Assembly (NCBI GenBank): GCA_019637095.1
Contig: JAHBWG010000040.1
Location: 21,605-85,604 of the forward strand
Origin: Sandaracinaceae bacterium
GTDB lineage: Bacteria; Myxococcota_A; Polyangia; Polyangiales; Sandaracinaceae
Length of the DNA: 64,000 nt
Reading direction: 5' to 3'
The position numbers and the translations under genes were made by a program. Of this stretch, positions 54,036 to 63,912 are shown piece after piece. Numbering within the stretch: the stretch's first letter is position 1; every line of letters starts with the position of its first letter. The notes below the pieces were generated by a model that ran no database searches, was not told the DNA's origin, and was given only the letters and a program-made list of their open reading frames with translations.

Positions 54036-55444
54036 CAGAACCTCCCCACCATGCCGAGGCCGGCGGTCTGGGTTTGCGGGTCGGCGAGCGGGACGAAGGC
54101 CCAGTCGCGCGTCTCGAGGATCGTGCCCTCCGACGGGGGCAGCGGGTCGTAGAGGAAGTAGTAGAGGGCGAGCACGCCGACGATCAGGCTCAGGCCGAAC
54201 GCGGCGTCCGCGCCGATGTAGAGGCCCATGCCGACGTCGAGCCGGCCGTCGTCGCTCGCGAGCGTCCCCGCGTCGACCTCGGCCTGCACCTGGTTCTGGA
54301 AGTCGAGGCCGACGACGCCGAGGCCGATGCCCGCGCCGAGGAAGAGCGCGGAGAACACCGCGCTCACGTACGCGCCGCCTCGCCCGACGTCGGGGCGCAG
54401 CCGCACCCGCAGCGGGGTGAGCTGGCCGGGCCGCACGTCGATCTGCGCTTCGTACGCCTTCATCCCGTCGGCCTCGACGCGGACGCGGTGCGGGCCGGCG
54501 CCGACCTCGCCCTCGTACGGCACGACGCCGACCTGGTGGCCGTCGACCGACACGCGCGCGCCGGTGACGTTCGAGACGACGCGGACGCGGCCGAAGTCCA
54601 CGCGCGTGAGGTCGACGCGGACGGTCACGTCCTCGCCGACGTTCACCTCGGCGTCGATCTCCTGCGTGCGGTAGCCGGGGCGCTCGATCCAGAGGTGGTG
54701 GCGGCCCGTCGCGATCGGGCCCTCCCACGGCGTGCGGCCGCGCGCGCCCTGCTCGCGGTCATCGATGAAGACCTCCGCGCCGGGGACGTTGCTGACGACG
54801 CGCAGGTAGCCGAGGAACTCGCCCTGGCTCATCTCGACGATGACGACGTAGACGCGGCCGGGCTCGACCCGCATCTGCTGCTCGACGGTCTGGAAGTCGG
54901 GGTGCTCGATGCGCAGCGTGTAGCGGCCCGCGTCGAGCGTGTGCGCGAAGGGCGAGGGCCCCGTCGCCACGTCCCGGCCGGCGGCGAGCACGCGCACGGT
55001 CGCGCCCTCGGGGTTGGTGCGGACGGAGACGAGCGACTTGAACTCGTCCGGCACCTCGTCGGGCGGCGCGGTCTGCGGCGCCTGCGTCGCGGCGCCCGCG
55101 CGCAGCCGCGCGATCCGGGTGCGCACCTCGGCCGCGTCCGCGGCGCTCGGGTCGCGGGTCAGGTACTGCTCGAAGAACTCCGCGGCGCGCGCGGCTTGGC
55201 CGGCGCGCTCGAGCGCGGCGCCCGCGTTGAAGAGGAAGGCGCCGAACGGCTGTGCCTCGTAGGCCGCCTCGAACTCGGCCGCCGCCTCTTCGAAGCGCGC
55301 CTGCAGGTAGAGCGTCTGCCCGCGCTCCATGTGCTCGCGCGCCCGCTGCATCGAGCTGGACTCGTCCTGCGCCCGGGCGGTCCCGACCGCCGCGAGGCCC
55401 AGAAAGAGCAGCGAAAACGCCCCGATCCACCGCCGATCTCGCAT
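54035..55444 (-). CDS. TPR and PEGA domain envelope protein
   Basis: 469 residues. ATG 55444 was chosen because GGAGGA stands just upstream and gives a signal peptide ending GTARA; the longer frame to 55507 is rejected. Residues about 30-120 look like TPR helices ([33 protein letters not shown]). At least three PEGA-type beta domains follow, each with a G-A-x-V pattern ([29 protein letters not shown]). Two hydrophobic helices lie near 380-440, followed by a short C-terminal tail. It is probably a periplasmic/membrane scaffold. First gene of the unit leading to the NtrC-type activator. Confidence 0.85.
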   Translation of the reverse strand: MRDRRWIGAFSLLFLGLAAVGTARAQDESSSMQRAREHMERGQTLYLQARFEEAAAEFEAAYEAQPFGAFLFNAGAALERAGQAARAAEFFEQYLTRDPSAADAAEVRTRIARLRAGAATQAPQTAPPDEVPDEFKSLVSVRTNPEGATVRVLAAGRDVATGPSPFAHTLDAGRYTLRIEHPDFQTVEQQMRVEPGRVYVVIVEMSQGEFLGYLRVVSNVPGAEVFIDDREQGARGRTPWEGPIATGRHHLWIERPGYRTQEIDAEVNVGEDVTVRVDLTRVDFGRVRVVSNVTGARVSVDGHQVGVVPYEGEVGAGPHRVRVEADGMKAYEAQIDVRPGQLTPLRVRLRPDVGRGGAYVSAVFSALFLGAGIGLGVVGLDFQNQVQAEVDAGTLASDDGRLDVGMGLYIGADAAFGLSLIVGVLALYYFLYDPLPPSEGTILETRDWAFVPLADPQTQTAGLGMVGRF

Positions 55445-55520
55445 CGAGCTTCCTCCGCGGCCGGATGCTAGCAGCTTTGGCCCGCCGGGGCGCCTCCGCG
55501 GCGTCACCCGCTCGGAAAGC

Positions 55521-56405
55521 TCACAGCTCGATGGCTTCGATCCGCCGGTTCTGGGCGCGGCCCTCCGGCGTGTCGTTGGGGGCGACGGGCTGCTCGTCGC
55601 CGAGCCCGACGGACTCGATCCGGCCGCCGTCGATGCCGCGCGAGACGATGTACTCGCGCACGGCCCGCGCGCGCTGCTCGGAGAGGCGCTGGTTCGCGCG
55701 CGCGTTGCCGACGTTGTCGGTGTGGCCGGCGATCAGGATCCGCACGCGCGGCCGGTGGGTCATGTACTCGACGATGCGATCGAGCCGCGGCAGCGAGTCG
55801 GGCTCGATCGTCGCGCGCGCGGTCGCGAAGTTGACGCCCTCGAGCACGAAGCCGCGCGGCCCGGCCGGCGCCTCGCGCGGCCCGCGGTAGCGTAGCGTGA
55901 GGCGCAAGGTCTGCTGGGGCCGCGAGGGCACGTCGACCGCCGCGGTCGTGTTGCGACGCCCGAGGCTCAGGTACTCCACCTCGTAGCGCTGGCCGATCGG
56001 CACGAGCAGCTCGGTGTGGCCCTCGTCGTCCGTCTCGGGCGCGTAGTAGTTCCGTCCGCCCGGGGCGGTCAGCTTGATCACGATGCCCGTGATCGGGGCC
56101 GTCTGCGCGTCGACGACGAAGAGGCGCAGCACCGCCTCGGTGGCCGTCGGCCGCAGCTCCGAGGCGGGCGCGGTCCGGCCGCCGCGCGCGCGCGCCGCCG
56201 TCTCCGAGTCGGTCTCCTCGAAGTCGCGCGACTGCGCCGCCTCGCCGCCTCCCGCCTCGTCCCGTTCGCCGAGCGCAGCGTCCTCGGACGCGCCCTCGTG
56301 GCCGCTCGTCGCGGCGCGCTCGGAGGGGGTCGATCGGCTCGAGCCGCAGCCGGCCGCGAGGGTCAGCGCGAGGGAGACGAGGGCGAGGAGCTCAGGGCGA
56401 CGCAC
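55521..56405 (-). CDS. OmpA-family lipoprotein
   Basis: 294 residues from GTG 56405 with GGAGG 5 nt upstream. The lipobox is LAAGC. A roughly 70-residue Glu/Ala/Ser/Arg spacer leads to a small beta domain (about 90-175) and a C-terminal OmpA domain with the peptidoglycan-binding motif GHTDNVGNARANQRLSEQRA. It would anchor the outer membrane to peptidoglycan like Pal, but it is not next to tolB and its middle domain is unlike Pal, so the name pal is not given. Confidence 0.88.
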   Translation of the reverse strand: MRRPELLALVSLALTLAAGCGSSRSTPSERAATSGHEGASEDAALGERDEAGGGEAAQSRDFEETDSETAARARGGRTAPASELRPTATEAVLRLFVVDAQTAPITGIVIKLTAPGGRNYYAPETDDEGHTELLVPIGQRYEVEYLSLGRRNTTAAVDVPSRPQQTLRLTLRYRGPREAPAGPRGFVLEGVNFATARATIEPDSLPRLDRIVEYMTHRPRVRILIAGHTDNVGNARANQRLSEQRARAVREYIVSRGIDGGRIESVGLGDEQPVAPNDTPEGRAQNRRIEAIEL

Positions 56406-56438
56406 GGGGCCTCCGCGAACGAAGAGAGCTTGGAGCTT

Positions 56439-56479
56439 ACCACGGGCGGTCCGGGTCCGCGGGCCGCGCCGTCCGTGGT
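56439..56479 (-). terminator. Hairpin after the DUF2141 gene
   Basis: ACCACGGGCGG (56439-56449) pairs with CCGTCCGTGGT (56469-56479) with one mismatch; the 19-nt interior is also GC-rich and can pair further. It follows the stop of the minus-strand DUF2141 gene and precedes the OmpA gene. Confidence 0.5.
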
Positions 56480-56519
56480 TGAACGCGGCTCCTCTCGCGT
56501 GGATTCAATCTCCGACGAC

Positions 56520-57008
56520 TCAATAGCGGATGCGGATCACGATCCGGTGCACCCACGCGTCCACCGGGTACTGGAAGCGCGCGTCGTCGTAGCCGGGCGG
56601 GCCGAACGGGTTGTGCGCGTCGTTCGACGCGCCGGTGCCCTCGCTCGGGATGCCGAAGATGTTGCGGTCGAGGTCGTTGTTCGCGTTCTCGTCGTGGAAC
56701 ACCGCGACCGCGTACTCGCCGGGCGAGACGTCCTCGAAGGTGCAGATCGCGCGGCGGTTCACGATGGTGCGGTCCATCGCCTGACCGACCGCGTGCTGTC
56801 GCCGCGTCGGGTAGCCTTCGCGCCCGCGCCACAGCGCGCAGAACACGCGGCCGCGATCGTCGCGCGTGTGCACCGTCGCGATGAGCCGCCGGACGGGCGG
56901 CTCCGTGGGGCTCGCGAGCGCGCCGCCGCCCGAGTCCTGCGCCGCCGCCGCGAGCGCGAGCGCGCCGAGGCCGACGAGGATCGAGAGCGCGCTCGCGGCC
57001 CGACGCAT
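56520..57008 (-). CDS. DUF2141 family secreted protein
   Basis: 162 residues with a signal peptide (about 1-24). The domain ends with the family pattern GEYAVAVFHDENANNDLD, then NIFGIPSEGTGASND and FGPPGYDDARF, characteristic of DUF2141, a small Greek-key-like periplasmic domain without known function. It follows the small barrel protein by 3 bp, so both are cotranscribed. Confidence 0.85.
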   Translation of the reverse strand: MRRAASALSILVGLGALALAAAAQDSGGGALASPTEPPVRRLIATVHTRDDRGRVFCALWRGREGYPTRRQHAVGQAMDRTIVNRRAICTFEDVSPGEYAVAVFHDENANNDLDRNIFGIPSEGTGASNDAHNPFGPPGYDDARFQYPVDAWVHRIVIRIRY

Positions 57009-57011
57009 CGC

Positions 57012-57605
57012 TCAGTGCGCGTGGTGCGCGGCGTGCGGGTTGCGGACGCCGCCGCCGTGGCCCGCGCGGCAGCCGCTCGAGCGCCGCTCGCCGTGGACGG
57101 TGAAGCCGAAGCCGACGCGCAGCACGAGCGCCCCCTCGATGCCCTGCACGCCCATCGTCGTCGACTGCGCGACGTGATCGACGAGCGGCACGGTGAGCCG
57201 GCCGCCGATGGAGACGGGGCCGTAGGTGAAGGACTGCCCCACGTGCAGGCCGGTCGAGCCGGCCATCGTCTCCGTCTCGGTGCGGTGCGAGACGCCGAGC
57301 TCGAGGCCGAAGAAGCCCCAGCCCACGCTCAGCCCGCCCGCGAAGCGCCACGCGTCGCCGAGCTCGTACTGGCCCTGCGAGAACAGGCCGAGGTAGCCGT
57401 CCTGACCGCGCGCCGGGTAGACGTCGTAGCGCAGGTCGAGCCCGAACCCGTGGTCGAGCGCGGTGCCGCCGCCGAACGTGTAGAGCTTGCCGACGCGCAG
57501 CACGCCGGTGGGATCGTTCGAGGGAGCCGCCGCTCGCTCCTGCGCGTGGGCCGTCCCCACCGCGAAGGTCACCAACAGGGCCGCGAGGATGCGCTTGCTT
57601 CTCAT
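57012..57605 (-). CDS. Small outer-membrane barrel protein with His-rich tail
   Basis: 197 residues from ATG 57605, which gives a signal peptide ending GTAHA; GGAGAT lies upstream. The mature part is built of short amphipathic strands (GFGLDLRYDVYP, FAGGLSVGWGFFGLELGVS, GPVSIGGRLTVPL) as in OmpW- or OprG-like small barrels. The C-terminus NPHAAHHAH, with a Cys shortly before, could bind metal. It is cotranscribed with the DUF2141 gene; exact family not recognised. Confidence 0.68.
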   Translation of the reverse strand: MRSKRILAALLVTFAVGTAHAQERAAAPSNDPTGVLRVGKLYTFGGGTALDHGFGLDLRYDVYPARGQDGYLGLFSQGQYELGDAWRFAGGLSVGWGFFGLELGVSHRTETETMAGSTGLHVGQSFTYGPVSIGGRLTVPLVDHVAQSTTMGVQGIEGALVLRVGFGFTVHGERRSSGCRAGHGGGVRNPHAAHHAH

Positions 57606-57650
57606 GCTTGGATCTCCGGTCTCGCCCGCCCGAGGAACGTACCAGAGGTG

Positions 57651-57669
57651 CGGCCGTCGTTCACGGCCG
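57651..57669 (-). terminator. Hairpin after the TULIP-like pair
   Basis: CGGCCGT and ACGGCCG pair around CGTTC. The hairpin lies 10 bp downstream of the minus-strand stop at 57680 and before the barrel gene. Confidence 0.45.
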
Positions 57670-57679
57670 TCCTTCGCGT

Positions 57680-59764
57680 TCAGGGCAGGCGCCCGGTGAG
57701 CTGCGCGCCGAGCACGAGCACGCCGCGCCGGTAGCGCAGCGGCGCGTCGCGATCGAGCGCGAGCGTGAGCCCCGCGAGGTCCGGCGCGATCCCGCCGAGG
57801 TCGCCGATCGCGGGGATCGGCAGGTCGAACGCGAGCCCGCCGGTGATCGACGCGCGCAGGTCCGGCCAGAGGTCGAGGAGCAGCGTCTCGACCGTCGAGG
57901 GCGTGAGCAGCCGCGGGTTGCTCGGCGCCTGGAGCGTCCAGATGCGCAGCCGCGGCGTCTCGGCGAGGTCGATCGCGAGCCGGCTCGACGCGAGGTCGAT
58001 GTCGACGCCCGCCTCGAGGCTCATGCCGAAGCGCACGGGCTCGCCCATGAACGTCAGCTCGAGCTCGAGCTGCCCGATGCTCAGGACGAGCGCGTCGTCC
58101 TCGGCGGGGCGGCCGGGGCGCAACACGGGTTGCATTCGTCCGACGAGGCGCGCCGAGCTCACGAGCCCGGAGACGCCGCTCGGCAGCAGCGCCGTCGCGT
58201 CGATGTCGAGCAGCCCCGAGGCCCAGAGCGAGTGCAGGAGCCCGTTCAGGAGCTCGAGGCGCACGCCGAGCTGGAGCGAGCCCTGGTTCACGAACGGCAG
58301 CGGGGGCAGCGTCGTCGTGCGCGGGACGCCGAGCGAGCCGGGGTGGACCGACGCGCTGGTGGTGCCGACGTCGGTGCGCAGCGTCGCGACCAGATCGCGC
58401 CGGAACGTGCTGTCGAGGCGCCGGATACGCCCGTCGATCGTGATCGTCACCGGCGGGAACGGCGCGCTGTCGAGCGGGATCGACTGCATCGCGAGCGCGG
58501 TGTCGATCGCGCCGAGCGCGTCGCCCAGGACCATCGGCACGCTCGCCGCGAGCGTGTCCTCGAGCGCGTCGACGAGCGTCGCCTCGAGCGTGGAGCGCAA
58601 GATCCCCTCGGCGAGCCGGAAGACCGCCGCGGTCTCCTCGCTCGCGAACTCGCCCTGCAGGCTCTCGAGGCCGACGACCAGGGTGCCGAGCTCCACCACG
58701 AGGGGGGCGTCCTCGGCCTCCTTGCGGATGATCAGCGGCGCGAACGCGACCGCGCTGCCGCGCACCGTGCCCGTGAGCGGCAGGCTCGTGCCCTCGATCA
58801 TCAGGAAGCCGGAGGTCTGGATCGTCACGCGGCCGAGCCGGACGAACAGCTCCGCGCCCTCGCCGGTCACGTCGATCTCGACCTGCGGCTCGGCGACCGT
58901 CGCGTCGGTCACGCGCAGGACGAACGTGCCCGGGTTGTCGATCACCGGGTCGGGGACGAACGAGCGCACGTCGAGGCTCGTGATCACGAGCGTGAGCACG
59001 TCGGCGAGGTCGCGCGTCATGATGGGCCGCGTGCTCGTGTCGAGCGCCGCGCGGTCGTCGAAGAAGTCCTGGCCGAGCCAGAGCGAGAGCCCGTCGTCGA
59101 GCGAGAGGTGCGGCGTCCCGTCGGCGCCGAGCGCGGGCAGGTACTCGGGCGCCCAGAGCACGTCGAGCTCGAGCTCGGCCGTCTCCGTGAGCCCATCCGT
59201 CGCGCTGACGACGACGTGGTTGACGCCGAAGCTCGCCGGGATGGTCGCCTCGAAGCGCCCCATCTCGTCGACCGCCGCGGACATCCCGTCGACGTAGACA
59301 CGCGCCATCGAGCGGTCGGCGACCGAGCCGCGCACGACGATGCCCGCCGGGTCGTCGAGCTCCTGCCCGGGTCGCGGCTGCTCGAGCTCGAGGGTCGGCG
59401 AGCCGTCGTCGACGCGCACGCGCACGGTGTCGCAGAGCTCCGTCTCGAGCTCGTCGCGCGGCACCGTGCACGCGGTGAACGAGACGAGGCCCTCGCGCAC
59501 GAGCGTGTAGGTCGCGTCGCGCGGGTCCGTCGGTGTCGCGCCGAGCGTGGCCGCGCCCTCGGGCTCGACCGTCCACACGACGACGACGCCGGGCACGTCG
59601 TCGCGCGCCGAGTCGCGGACGTCCGCGTCGAGCTCGATGAGCTGCCCGGTGTGGTACCAGACGCGCGCGGGCGAGACGTTGACCACGATCGTGGTCGGGA
59701 CCTGCCGCGGCCCGTCGCAGCCGAGCGCGGCGAGGGCGAGGAGGATGGAGGTGGAGCGCTTCAT
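57680..59764 (-). CDS. TULIP-like lipoprotein B
   Basis: 694 residues from ATG 59764, overlapping the upstream stop (ATGA). The lipobox is ALGC. About 180 residues of Ig-like strands follow (IVVNVSPARVWYHTG, GVNHVVVSATDG), then a long beta/alpha region (about 215-694) that aligns with the previous gene: LNGLLHSLWASGLLDID here matches the block with ALHALWRAGFFD there. That block and the final LPIPAI stretch recall BPI/TULIP lipid-transfer proteins, which carry lipids in a hydrophobic tube. TULIP identity is inference from pattern only. Confidence 0.6.
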   Translation of the reverse strand: MKRSTSILLALAALGCDGPRQVPTTIVVNVSPARVWYHTGQLIELDADVRDSARDDVPGVVVVWTVEPEGAATLGATPTDPRDATYTLVREGLVSFTACTVPRDELETELCDTVRVRVDDGSPTLELEQPRPGQELDDPAGIVVRGSVADRSMARVYVDGMSAAVDEMGRFEATIPASFGVNHVVVSATDGLTETAELELDVLWAPEYLPALGADGTPHLSLDDGLSLWLGQDFFDDRAALDTSTRPIMTRDLADVLTLVITSLDVRSFVPDPVIDNPGTFVLRVTDATVAEPQVEIDVTGEGAELFVRLGRVTIQTSGFLMIEGTSLPLTGTVRGSAVAFAPLIIRKEAEDAPLVVELGTLVVGLESLQGEFASEETAAVFRLAEGILRSTLEATLVDALEDTLAASVPMVLGDALGAIDTALAMQSIPLDSAPFPPVTITIDGRIRRLDSTFRRDLVATLRTDVGTTSASVHPGSLGVPRTTTLPPLPFVNQGSLQLGVRLELLNGLLHSLWASGLLDIDATALLPSGVSGLVSSARLVGRMQPVLRPGRPAEDDALVLSIGQLELELTFMGEPVRFGMSLEAGVDIDLASSRLAIDLAETPRLRIWTLQAPSNPRLLTPSTVETLLLDLWPDLRASITGGLAFDLPIPAIGDLGGIAPDLAGLTLALDRDAPLRYRRGVLVLGAQLTGRLP

Positions 59765-62388
59765 CGGACCGCGAACTCCCCCCGCAACACGACGTGCGGT
59801 GCTTCGAGACCGAGAGTGGGCCGGACGATCCCGAGGACGGCGCCGGGCGGCAGCCCGTACGCCGCCACGGAGGCGGGCAGGGTGAAGCTCGGGATCGGGA
59901 TGGCGGGCAGCGCGTCGTTGAGCGCCGGCCGCAGGACGCGCTCGAGCAGACGCCGCAGGAAGCCCTCGATCGTCTCGCGCGTGCGCATGTCGAGCGAGGT
60001 GAGGTCCGTCGAGAAGTAGAGCTCGTCGACGGTCAGGTCGTCGAAGTCGAGGTCGTTGCCGACGAGCGAGGCGCGCATCGACGCGCGCGCGCCGAGCGAG
60101 ACCTCGATCGGGTCTCGGAACAGATCGGGGTAGAGCAGGCTCATGCTCACCGCGCCGAGCGAGATCCGGACGCGTCCGCCCGAGACCACCTCGGCGACCG
60201 GCGGCAGGCCGGTCGAGAGCGTCGCGCGCACGCCGGCGGGGACGCCCGAGATCGTCATCGAGTCGAGCGTCGCGTCGAAGAACCCGGCCCGCCAGAGCGC
60301 GTGCAGGGCCTGGTTGAGGATCGTCTCGTGCACGGCGACGGCCGTCGAGCCGGTGCCGCCGACGTCGAGCAGCCGCGCGCCCGAGCGCGACGGAGCGCCG
60401 AACGTCGGCCGCGCATGCGCGGGCGGCGAGAAGAAGCGCGTGCCGATGCCGAAGAGCATGCGGCTCGTCGTGGTGCTCAGGCTCGAGAAGCCGACCCCGA
60501 AGGTCAGCGGGATCGTCTGCGGCGCGTCCAGGCGCGGCACCGAGAACGAGGTGCCGAGCGTCGAGATGTCGAGGCCGCCGAGGATCGAGTCGAGCACGCC
60601 GTTGACCTCGCCGGTCACGAAGTCGCGCACGAGCCCGGCGACGAGGTTGCGGACGGTGCCGTTGAAGAGCGAGACGACGATGTCGATGATCGCGCCGTCG
60701 AGGCCCGAGAAGTCGGTCGTGATGCGGCCGACCTCGGTGCTCACCGATCCCGGCCTGACGCGCAGCTGCGGGCGGCCCGCGTTGAGCGAGGCGTCGAGCG
60801 TCGCGCGCACGGTGATGTACTCGAAGGTGACCCAGCCCTCCGTGTCGTAGGGGATCCCGGCGACGTGGCCGCGCACGCGGATGCGCACGCGCAGGTTGTT
60901 GACGCGCACGTTCGCGAGGAGCCCGCCGTTCACGAGGCTGAGCGTGACGACGTTCGGCCCGTTGACCGCGAGGTCGCGGTAGATCACCTCGGAGCGCAAG
61001 ACGCACACGCCGAGCACGGTCTGGTCGCAGCCGCTCGGCTTGAGCACGGGGCTCGCGGCGAGCGAGCGGTGGATCGTGTCGCGCAGCTCGCGGCTGTTGA
61101 GCATCGTGTGCAGCACGTCCGCGAGCGAGTCGAGGCCGTCCGTCCGCACGACGTCGTCGAACGCCTCTTGCCGCATTCGCAGCGAGAGCGTGTCCGCGAA
61201 CGTGCGGTCGTCGCGCGCCCACGTGTCGGCGACGAGGAACGCGCAGGTGCGGCTCGACTCGCGGCCGACCCCGTCGGTGGCCGACACGTCGACGAAGTTG
61301 ATGCCGTAGTGGACGGGGAGGTCGGCCGAGAAACGGCCGCTCGGATCGACGGGCACCGCCGTCCCGTTGACGTACGCGACGTTGATGCCGCTGATGTCCG
61401 CGACCTGCCCGCCGAAGGTGACCGTCCCGCTCGGCGCGCGGTCCAGGATCTCTCCGTCGAACGGCGTGTCGCAGCGGATGGAGGGGCCGTCGCCGTCGAC
61501 GACGATCTCCGTCTGCGCTTCGAGCACCACTCCGTCCTGGGTCGGCGGCGTGACGCGGGCGGTGACGAGGTAGCGACCGTCCGCGTCGTAGCGGAAGCGC
61601 GCGTCGCCGAGCACCTGGCCCGGCGGCGCGCTCGTCGTCGGCACGAGCGCGTCGGGCACCGGGTTACCGAAGCGGTCGTGCACCTGCCGCGCGATGGTGA
61701 TGACCTGCCCCTGCCCGTACACCGCCTGGAACGGCACGCGCGAGATCACCAGGCTCGCCGGCAGGCCGGGGCGCACCTCGAGGGTGTCGCCGCGGCTCGT
61801 CGCGCCCGGGACCTGGCAGTAGACGGTGAACTCGCCGGCGCGCTCGAAGCGGCCCGTCAGGTCCTCGAACGTGTTGCGGTCGTCGGCCGGCTCCGAGCGC
61901 GCGCTCGCGCGCGCGTCCTCGACGCGGTTGCCGTACGCGTCGAACACGTCGCACGTCACGTCGACGAGCTCACCCGCCTCGATCGAGTCGAGGTCGAGGC
62001 TCGTCACGACGTTCGCGGGCGGGCCGGGGAGGATCTCGATCACCGCGGGCGTCGCGTCGGTGAGGCGCAGTGACTCGAACGTGCACGCGACCTCGACGTG
62101 ACCGGCGCGCGTCGCGATCCACGTTCCGTCCGCGCGGCGCTCGACGGACGTGCGCTGCACGAAGCGCAGCGACGGCGTCAGCTCCGCGGGGGGCGCGTAC
62201 GTCTCGCCGCTCGCGTCGATGAGCAGGCACGAGACCGCCAGCTCCTGCCCCGCGAAGACGAGCTCCGGCGCGACCGTGTCGACGTCGACCGGGTCGAACT
62301 CCAGCCCGGCGTCGAGCGGCGCCGGCACGTCCCCGTCGCAGCCCGCGAGCACCAAGAGGGCGGCGAGGCCCCCACGCTTCCATCCCAT
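59761..62388 (-). CDS. TULIP-like lipoprotein A
   Basis: 875 residues from ATG 62388, 6 nt behind TAGACT. The lipobox is VLAGC. Three Ig-like/bacterial adhesin-like domains with Cys pairs occupy about 35-360, followed by a domain that matches the paralogue at 57680 (YGINFVDVSATDG versus FGVNHVVVSATDG). The C-terminal half (about 375-875) contains HETILNQALHALWRAGFFD and ends LPAIPIPSFTLP, features seen in BPI-type TULIP domains. Two such proteins next to tolB could carry lipids across the periplasm (inference). It follows tolB by 59 bp. Confidence 0.6.
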   Translation of the reverse strand: MGWKRGGLAALLVLAGCDGDVPAPLDAGLEFDPVDVDTVAPELVFAGQELAVSCLLIDASGETYAPPAELTPSLRFVQRTSVERRADGTWIATRAGHVEVACTFESLRLTDATPAVIEILPGPPANVVTSLDLDSIEAGELVDVTCDVFDAYGNRVEDARASARSEPADDRNTFEDLTGRFERAGEFTVYCQVPGATSRGDTLEVRPGLPASLVISRVPFQAVYGQGQVITIARQVHDRFGNPVPDALVPTTSAPPGQVLGDARFRYDADGRYLVTARVTPPTQDGVVLEAQTEIVVDGDGPSIRCDTPFDGEILDRAPSGTVTFGGQVADISGINVAYVNGTAVPVDPSGRFSADLPVHYGINFVDVSATDGVGRESSRTCAFLVADTWARDDRTFADTLSLRMRQEAFDDVVRTDGLDSLADVLHTMLNSRELRDTIHRSLAASPVLKPSGCDQTVLGVCVLRSEVIYRDLAVNGPNVVTLSLVNGGLLANVRVNNLRVRIRVRGHVAGIPYDTEGWVTFEYITVRATLDASLNAGRPQLRVRPGSVSTEVGRITTDFSGLDGAIIDIVVSLFNGTVRNLVAGLVRDFVTGEVNGVLDSILGGLDISTLGTSFSVPRLDAPQTIPLTFGVGFSSLSTTTSRMLFGIGTRFFSPPAHARPTFGAPSRSGARLLDVGGTGSTAVAVHETILNQALHALWRAGFFDATLDSMTISGVPAGVRATLSTGLPPVAEVVSGGRVRISLGAVSMSLLYPDLFRDPIEVSLGARASMRASLVGNDLDFDDLTVDELYFSTDLTSLDMRTRETIEGFLRRLLERVLRPALNDALPAIPIPSFTLPASVAAYGLPPGAVLGIVRPTLGLEAPHVVLRGEFAVR

Positions 62389-62394
62389 CCGGCG

Positions 62395-62400
62395 AGTCTA
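62395..62400 (-). promoter_or_regulatory. Putative -10 element (TAGACT) of the TULIP-like pair
   Basis: TAGACT lies 6 nt before the ATG at 62388, so the pair can be transcribed apart from tolB. Confidence 0.4.
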
Positions 62401-62447
62401 CGTCAATCGCGCCGGGCGGTCCCGTCCATGGCCGATCGGGTCCTCGA

Positions 62448-63764
62448 TCAGCGGCTCCAGCGCAGCGTCTCGGCGTGCCCCGGGATGACGAGGTTCTGGT
62501 TCAGGCCCTCGGGGCTCGAGATGAAGATGCCGCCGCGCGACGAGTAGAACGCGACCATGCGGCAGTCCGGGCTGAACGCCGGATCCTTGTTCGTGCCCTG
62601 GCCCTGCGTGAGGCGCGTGTACTGCTGCGTGCGCGTGTTGACGACGAACACGTCGAAGCCCGCGGAGCGGCCGGTGAACGCGAGCAGCGGTCCGTCCGGG
62701 TGCCCCGTGCACCACGCCGGCGTCTGGTTGTGCGAGCCGCGGTAGGTGATGCGCGTGACGTCACCGCCGGTCGGCGTCATCGAGAAGATCTGCGGGCTGC
62801 CGTGGCGCGTCGAGACGAACGCGACGCGGCCGCCAGGGCCACCGCACGTCGGGCTCACGTCGATGCCCGGGTGATCGGTGAGGCGGCGGATGTCGCCGCC
62901 CTCGAGGTTGGCGCTGTAGATCTCGGAGTTGCCGTCGCGCGTGGAGCTGAAGAACACGCGGTCGCCGCAGATGCTCACGCCCATGTTGAGGCCGCCGCCC
63001 TCGATGATCGGGCGCTCGGAGATCCCGGTGCGCGTGACGAACATGCCGTCCTCGGTGAGGATCGAGTACCAGACGCCGCCGCGGCCGAACGCGGGGAGCA
63101 TCGCGATCCCCTGGCCGCTCGAGACGCGGCTCACGCGGTCGCCGTCGAACGTCGCGACCATCACGTCCTTGCGGCCGACGCTGCGGCGGCGGGCGAAGGT
63201 GATGCGCGTGCCGAACGCGCCCGCGCGCCCGGTGAGCAGCGCGACGACCTCGTTGGCGAAGTCGTGCATGAACTGGCGCAGCTCCGCGCGGCCGCCGCGG
63301 TACGTGCGCGAGAGCGCGGGGGCGGCGCCGCGCGCGACCTCGTAGAAGCGCATCTGGACGACGATCTGGTTGCCCTCGACGGTGACCTCGCCCTTGACGA
63401 CGCCCTGCGCGCCGACGGTGCCCCACGAGCCGGGCGAGATGCCGAGGCCCTCCGCGTCGAGGTCGGCGACGAAGGAGCGCGCGTCGAGCACCTCGAAGAG
63501 CGAGATGAGCCGGAAGTCGTTGCGCAGCACGCCCGCGCCCTGCGGGCCGAGCGAGGCCTCGCCGCGCAGGTTCGGCACCGCGATGCGGTAGAGCGAGCGC
63601 TCGGGCGAGTCGACGTCGATGACGGCGACGCGCTCGGGCAGCGCCTGCTCGGTCGTGGACATCGGCGGGCTCCCGTCCTGGCCGACGACGGGGAAGGCGA
63701 AGGCCGCGGCGACGAGGGCGACGGCGGTGAAGGCGGCGGCCAGGCTGAGGTGCTTGCGGTTCAT
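62448..63764 (-). CDS. tolB: TolB-like beta-propeller translocation protein
   Basis: 438 residues from ATG 63764, which gives a signal peptide (about 1-27); the longer frame to 63941 crosses the neighbouring control region. An N-terminal domain (about 45-190) with LRNDFRLISLFEVLD and AQGVVKGEVTVEG matches TolB domain 1. The C-terminal six-bladed propeller has WD40-like TolB repeats: VFFSSTRDGNSEIYSANLEG, VAFVSTRHGSPQIFSMTPTG, and KDPAFSPDCRMVAFYSSRGG. TolB links Pal and TolA in the outer-membrane constriction machine. tolQRA and pal are not in the window but could be further upstream. Confidence 0.92.
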   Translation of the reverse strand: MNRKHLSLAAAFTAVALVAAAFAFPVVGQDGSPPMSTTEQALPERVAVIDVDSPERSLYRIAVPNLRGEASLGPQGAGVLRNDFRLISLFEVLDARSFVADLDAEGLGISPGSWGTVGAQGVVKGEVTVEGNQIVVQMRFYEVARGAAPALSRTYRGGRAELRQFMHDFANEVVALLTGRAGAFGTRITFARRRSVGRKDVMVATFDGDRVSRVSSGQGIAMLPAFGRGGVWYSILTEDGMFVTRTGISERPIIEGGGLNMGVSICGDRVFFSSTRDGNSEIYSANLEGGDIRRLTDHPGIDVSPTCGGPGGRVAFVSTRHGSPQIFSMTPTGGDVTRITYRGSHNQTPAWCTGHPDGPLLAFTGRSAGFDVFVVNTRTQQYTRLTQGQGTNKDPAFSPDCRMVAFYSSRGGIFISSPEGLNQNLVIPGHAETLRWSR

Positions 63765-63848
63765 GGGTGTCCGTGGGGATCGACGCGCTCGAGGGCGCGC
63801 GGATTCGATCCGAGGCGTAGTCTGCGGGTGCGTGAGGGGCGAGGCCAG

Positions 63849-63869
63849 CGACCGCGTGCTCCGCGGTCG
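63849..63869 (-). terminator. Hairpin between the edge gene and tolB
   Basis: CGACCGCG pairs perfectly with CGCGGTCG around TGCTC. It lies 44 bp after the stop of the partial gene at the right edge. Confidence 0.45.
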
Positions 63870-63912
63870 GCGAGGTATACCACCCGGATCCACCGGCGCG
63901 TCGCGGGCCCGG

